This document shows positions 61,159 to 64,000 of a DNA stretch of 64,000 bases, piece by piece. Both the position numbers and the translations under genes were made by a program. The stretch spans positions 62,001 through 126,000 of the forward strand of contig CAYGZL010000151.1 in NCBI GenBank assembly GCA_964354345.1, written 5' to 3'. The notes under the pieces are model-generated. The model had not been told where the DNA came from. It made no database searches and was given only the letters and a program-made list of their open reading frames with translations. Origin of the DNA: CAYGZL01 sp964354345 (GTDB taxonomy: Bacteria; Chloroflexota; Anaerolineae; Anaerolineales; UBA4823). Within the stretch, counting starts at the first letter, position 1. Each line of letters begins with the position of its first letter.

Positions 61159-61186
61159 TTGACAAAGTAAGTGTGCCGATTATAAT
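61159..61186 (+). promoter_or_regulatory. Strong promoter of tRNA-Leu
   Basis: TTGACA (61159-61164) and TATAAT (61181-61186) are 16 bases apart, and both hexamers are perfect. The predicted start is close to the mature 5' end at 61199. The ATTATAAT core is palindromic, so it could also work as a -10 for plsX on the minus strand. Confidence 0.85.
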
Positions 61187-61198
61187 ACCATTGCTCTT

Positions 61199-61280
61199 GC
61201 GCTGGTGCTGGAATTGGCAGACAGGCATGGTTGAGGGCCATGTGCCGCAAGGCGTGGGGGTTCAAGTCCCCCCCAGCGCA
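61199..61280 (+). tRNA. tRNA-Leu (GAG)
   Basis: The cloverleaf is complete. Acceptor stem GCGCTGG (61199-61205) pairs with CCAGCGC (61273-61279), with discriminator A. The anticodon stem CATGG/CCATG encloses the loop TTGAGGG with anticodon GAG. A variable arm (TGCCGCAAGGCG) of class II size is present, and the T-arm is GGGGG-TTCAAGT-CCCCC. The 3' CCA is not encoded. It reads CUC/CUU leucine codons. Confidence 0.92.
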
Positions 61281-61418
61281 CTGAATTGGAGTTTGGTTTT
61301 TAAGTTGGTACATGCCTGTCTTCCCGAAGATATGGCGGGTGGGATCACGCTAGATAAAATAAAGGTCAAACTCTGTATTTATTACTCGAAGAAGCAAAAG
61401 AAAAAAGGAGAAGAAGAA

Positions 61419-62171
61419 ATGAAGCGATATCTGTTTATCATCCTGTCCAGCCTGATCATCGCCAGTTTTATTTTATCTGGTTGTGCAAACACTGCCCCGA
61501 CCAAGGTGCGTGTGGCAACAGATGCAACCTGGCCTCCGTTCGAATCAGTGGATGAAACCACCAAAGAGATTGTTGGCCTCGATATAGATTTAATGAAAGC
61601 CGTAGCTCAGAAGGGTGGCTTCGAAGTTGAGTTTATCAACGTGAGTTGGGATCCACTACTGGCGGGCATGGCACAATGCCAGTATGATGCTGCGATTTCT
61701 TCGATCACCATTACCGATGATCGCAAGCAGAAGATGGGCTTTTCAAACCCTTACTTTGAAGCCGGTCAAATCGTCACGGTTCAAGCCTCTAACACCGATA
61801 TAACGGGCAAAGAAAGCCTGTCGGGTAAGAAAATTGGTGCTCAGCTTGGTACGACGGGTGCAATTGAAGCCGGTAAAATAGCAGGCGCCGTGGTGAAGAC
61901 GTATGATGACATCGGATTGGCTTTCCAGGATTTGTTAAATAGCCAGATTGATGCCGTCATTGCTGATAATCCCCTGGCGCTTGGATATGTAGTCAAAAAT
62001 GCAGGCAAGTTGAAAACGGCCGGTGCAGCATTCACCGATGAATTTTATGGCATCGCCGTCTGTAGCACCAACAAAGACCTGCTCGATAAGATCAATAAAG
62101 GTCTGGCCGCTGTCAAGTCAGAAGGTCTGATTGATAAGTTGGCGAAGCAATGGATGAGTTCAACAAAATAG
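61419..62171 (+). CDS. Amino-acid ABC transporter substrate-binding lipoprotein
   Basis: The 250-residue solute-binding protein has a lipoprotein signal (FILSGC, lipidated C22) and the family-3 pattern RVATDATWPPFESVD, VGLDIDLMKAVAQKGGFEVEFINVSWDPLLAGMAQCQYDAAISSITITDDRKQKMGFSNPYFEAGQ. It would capture a polar amino acid outside the cell and deliver it to the permease downstream. AAAGGAG lies eight bases before the ATG. A frame opening at 61131 would cover the tRNA gene and is rejected. A strong terminator follows. Confidence 0.93.
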   Translation: MKRYLFIILSSLIIASFILSGCANTAPTKVRVATDATWPPFESVDETTKEIVGLDIDLMKAVAQKGGFEVEFINVSWDPLLAGMAQCQYDAAISSITITDDRKQKMGFSNPYFEAGQIVTVQASNTDITGKESLSGKKIGAQLGTTGAIEAGKIAGAVVKTYDDIGLAFQDLLNSQIDAVIADNPLALGYVVKNAGKLKTAGAAFTDEFYGIAVCSTNKDLLDKINKGLAAVKSEGLIDKLAKQWMSSTK

Positions 62172-62187
62172 CCAACCTCTAATCTGC

Positions 62188-62224
62188 GTCGCGAGGTCTT
62201 AAGCAGACCTCGCGACACTTTTTT
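62188..62224 (+). terminator. Intrinsic terminator between binding protein and permease genes
   Basis: GTCGCGAGGTCT (62188-62199) and AGACCTCGCGAC (62205-62216) form a 12-base perfect stem with a five-base loop and are followed by T6 (62219-62224). Partial read-through is needed to express the permease, a common way to make excess binding protein. Confidence 0.9.
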
Positions 62225-62239
62225 AATTTGTGTTCATAG

Positions 62240-62255
62240 CGGAACAGGAGTTCCG
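62240..62255 (+). promoter_or_regulatory. Hairpin carrying the permease Shine-Dalgarno in its loop
   Basis: CGGAAC and GTTCCG (62240-62245, 62250-62255) flank AGGA. The AGGAG ribosome-binding site is thus in the loop and first stem pair, nine bases before the ATG at 62260, which could tune initiation. Confidence 0.4.
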
Positions 62256-62259
62256 AAAG

Positions 62260-63075
62260 ATGCAGGAACAATCAATTCCCAAAGATCTGGCGCGTGTGCC
62301 AGGCATTGAGCCAAGCGCTAAAATAGACGCCTGGTGGGGCCTGGTGCTGGCAGTGGTTGGCATGATTATAGCCCTGGTGGTTATAGCTCCCGATCCATAT
62401 TATCGGATCCTCAAGTTCGTACAGGATGGTGTATGGGTTACTTTATATACTACTATAGTAGCTTTTATCATTACGTTACTGACTGGTCTGGTAGGTGGTC
62501 TGGGGCGCTTGTCGAAGAATGTGATTGTGAGGGGAATTTCTACGCTATATGTCGAGTTAATTCGCGGTATTCCTTTATTGGTCCAGCTTATTTGGTGGTA
62601 TTTTGCCTTTCCAGTAATTATTCAAAGTCTGGGACGGATGATTCATTTTCACCCTCTCATCAGCTATCAGGCCAATCCTTATTTAATGGCTATCCTGGGT
62701 CTGACTTTTTGCTATGGAGCCTATATGAGTGAGATCTATCGAGCGGGTATCCAGAGCATTTCGAAAGGCCAGATGGAAGCCGCCCGTAGTTTGGGGATGA
62801 GTTATTTCCAGGCGATGCGTTACATAATATTGCCCCAGGCGATCCGTGTCATCCTGCCTCCGGTAGGCAATGAGTTTATTTCGTTACTGAAGGATTCTTC
62901 TTTAGTCAGTGCAGTCGCTGTGGCTGACCTGACCCGCCGGGGTCGAGAGTTCATGTCAACCAATTTTAATCCGATCGAAGTCTGGTCAATGGTTGCCTTA
63001 ATCTATCTGGTTGGCACATTGCTTTCATCGCGCGTAGTCGCTTGGACAGAACATCGCACCCGTATCGAACGTTAA
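62260..63075 (+). CDS. Amino-acid ABC transporter permease
   Basis: The 271-residue protein is a His/Glu/Gln/Arg-type permease with about five membrane segments. Its C-terminal EAA loop, EAARSLGMSYFQAMRYIILPQAIRVILPPVGNEFI, contacts the ATPase. It forms the importer with the binding protein upstream. The ATG at 62260 is chosen because AGGAG lies nine bases upstream. A GTG at 62230 also opens the frame. The ATPase subunit is not next to it. The only ABC gene nearby is EttA, which is not a transporter. Confidence 0.9.
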   Translation: MQEQSIPKDLARVPGIEPSAKIDAWWGLVLAVVGMIIALVVIAPDPYYRILKFVQDGVWVTLYTTIVAFIITLLTGLVGGLGRLSKNVIVRGISTLYVELIRGIPLLVQLIWWYFAFPVIIQSLGRMIHFHPLISYQANPYLMAILGLTFCYGAYMSEIYRAGIQSISKGQMEAARSLGMSYFQAMRYIILPQAIRVILPPVGNEFISLLKDSSLVSAVAVADLTRRGREFMSTNFNPIEVWSMVALIYLVGTLLSSRVVAWTEHRTRIER

Positions 63076-63095
63076 GTTTTTTACATGAGGTAACT

Positions 63096-63500
63096 ATGGC
63101 TTTATTCCCAACGGATGAATGGCTGGTAGCGTTAATGAATAAGCTCAACACCGACGAGCATTACGCCCGTATCGCGCGCAATTGGGAAGGAGATATGGCT
63201 TTCACCGTTGAACCTGGGGGTCCCATAAAATCACCAATTAATTATTACCTGGATTTATGGCATGGTAAGTGTCGCCAGGCCTATAAGATGGATAGCAATT
63301 CCACGATAAAACCCACATTTACATTACGAATTCCGTATGAAAATGGAGTCCGCCTGTTAAAAGGTGAATTGGAGCCAATGCAGGCCATGCTGACGCGTAA
63401 AATCCGTGTCGAGGGCAATATGGCAGTTATGATGCGCAATATTCCCACAGTTTTGGATTTTGTGCGTTGCTGCCGCGAAGTCACAGATGGATTTCTATGA
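63096..63500 (+). CDS. SCP2-like sterol/lipid-binding-domain protein
   Basis: The 134-residue protein has an SCP2-type pattern: MNKLNTDEHYARIARNWEGDMAFTVEP, INYYLDLWHGKCRQAYKM and a C-terminal LEPMQAMLTRKIRVEGNMAVMMRNIPTVLDFV. It would bind a hydrophobic ligand. GAGG lies five bases before the ATG at 63096. Its stop overlaps the ettA start (ATGA), so the two are coupled. The link to translation control is unexplained. Confidence 0.75.
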   Translation: MALFPTDEWLVALMNKLNTDEHYARIARNWEGDMAFTVEPGGPIKSPINYYLDLWHGKCRQAYKMDSNSTIKPTFTLRIPYENGVRLLKGELEPMQAMLTRKIRVEGNMAVMMRNIPTVLDFVRCCREVTDGFL

Positions 63501-64000
63501 GTGACCAACAGGTAATTTTCTCGATGATCCGCGTGGGACGGATGGTTCCACCCCATAATAAGCAAATCCTACGCGATATCTCTTTGGGCTTTTTTTATGG
63601 CGCCAAGATTGGTGTCTTGGGTTTGAACGGGGCAGGCAAAAGCACCCTGCTACGCATTATCGCCGGTAAAGATGATGGTTATAGCGGTGAGGTAGTATTT
63701 GCTCCCGGCTATTCCACCGGTTTATTAGAACAGGAACCCCAGCTCGATCCCGGGAAGACTGTACGGCAGGTGGTCGAAGAAGCCGTGCAACCCCTGGTGA
63801 ATTTACTACACCAGTTCGATGAAGTCAGCGCCAGATTCTCTGAACCGGAGGCTGATTTCGATGCATTGATTATCGAACAGGGACGCCTTCAGGAAGAACT
63901 GGACAAACATGACGCCTGGACTTTAGACAGTCGCCTGGAGATGGCCATGGATGCTTTGCGTTGCCCTCCAGAAGATACGCCGGTTTCTGTTCTCTCTGGT
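63497..64000 (+). CDS. ettA: Energy-dependent translational throttle protein EttA (ABC-F), 5' part only
   Basis: The frame from the ATG at 63497 runs to the window end (168 codons). Walker A GLNGAGKST is at residues 42-50. An N-terminal IFSMIRVGRMVPPHNKQILRDISLGFFYGAKIGVL and the arm region EEAVQPLVNLLHQFDEVSARFSEPEADFDALIIEQGRLQEELDKHDAW match EttA. The ABC signature begins (VLSG) where the window ends. EttA gates entry into elongation by ADP/ATP state at the E-site. It is not a transporter subunit. Confidence 0.9.
   Translation, partial: MSDQQVIFSMIRVGRMVPPHNKQILRDISLGFFYGAKIGVLGLNGAGKSTLLRIIAGKDDGYSGEVVFAPGYSTGLLEQEPQLDPGKTVRQVVEEAVQPLVNLLHQFDEVSARFSEPEADFDALIIEQGRLQEELDKHDAWTLDSRLEMAMDALRCPPEDTPVSVLSG

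Noticed and set aside
61131..61418. N-terminal extension of the binding protein across the tRNA gene
   Set aside because: The extension translates the tRNA-Leu gene. A signal peptide and AAAGGAG mark the ATG at 61419 as the start.
63497..64000. ABC ATPase next to the permease as the importer's ATPase
   Set aside because: Sequence and arm region match the ABC-F protein EttA, which acts on ribosomes.

Overview
This window is a dense bacterial chromosome segment of about 60 genes, nearly all housekeeping. No phage, insertion sequence, CRISPR array or rRNA was seen, and no gap without a gene exceeds about 250 bases. The gene mix suggests a Chloroflexota bacterium, probably Anaerolineae-like. It includes a tungsten-type aldehyde ferredoxin oxidoreductase, a 471-residue class II aldolase-family protein, an Agl23-type membrane protein fused to NHL repeats, extracytoplasmic proteins with Thr/Pro-rich tracts, and an rpmF-fabD-fabG-asp23-nusB-tat cluster. 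This taxonomic call is an inference from protein resemblance, not from a marker phylogeny.

Layout. 1-6.4 kb: the end of an unknown gene, an HD-domain alarmone-hydrolase-like gene, a decayed Lrp/AsnC regulator, two envelope stress-type genes, nnr (NAD(P)HX repair), the oxidoreductase and a decayed GNAT acetyltransferase. 6.4-11.4 kb: a patatin, a nucleosidase-like gene, a large lipoprotein and a membrane protein. 11.5-15.8 kb (minus): rpmF, fabD, fabG, asp23-like, nusB, tatA and tatC behind a consensus promoter. 15.9-20.4 kb (minus): ftsY, prfB with the classical +1 frameshift, and a large membrane protein. 20.4-27.7 kb (plus): moaD, a moaE remnant, threonine synthase, fabF, rnc and smc. 27.8-30.3 kb (minus): rpsF, ssb, rpsR and a parvulin foldase. 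30.4-39.9 kb: AMMECR1, a glycosidase-like protein, a MaoC hydratase, a class A PBP and a degenerate methyltransferase-like protein. 39.9-44.8 kb (minus): argF, ald, a CoA-transferase and pyk. 44.9-54.1 kb: an orphan response regulator behind a kinase relic, rsmD, a TPR protein, gtrA, a UDP-glucuronate decarboxylase-like gene, a lipoprotein, scpB, rluB and agl23-NHL. 54.1-64 kb: a Nudix gene, the aldolase, an SPFH-HTH gene pair, plsX-fabF-NERD, tRNA-Leu, an amino-acid importer (binding protein and permease), an SCP2-like gene and the start of ettA.

How the genes fit together. Fatty acid and phospholipid synthesis is split over three places (fabD/fabG, fabF copy 1, plsX/fabF copy 2). Protein export and envelope quality control are represented by ftsY, tatAC, the parvulin and the PBP. 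Translation is represented by L32, S6, S18, RF2, RsmD, RluB, EttA and tRNA-Leu. Four promoters have their -10 box 6-8 bases before the start codon, which predicts leaderless mRNAs.

The most unusual content is four decayed genes left beside intact partners (Lrp, GNAT, MoaE, histidine kinase), an SPFH protein ending in an excisionase-like DNA-binding domain, a NERD-like membrane protein translationally coupled to plsX-fabF, and a DNA-methyltransferase-like protein without a DPPY motif. I did not find a convincing new multi-gene defence or metabolic system. The SPFH-HTH locus is the best candidate for something undescribed.
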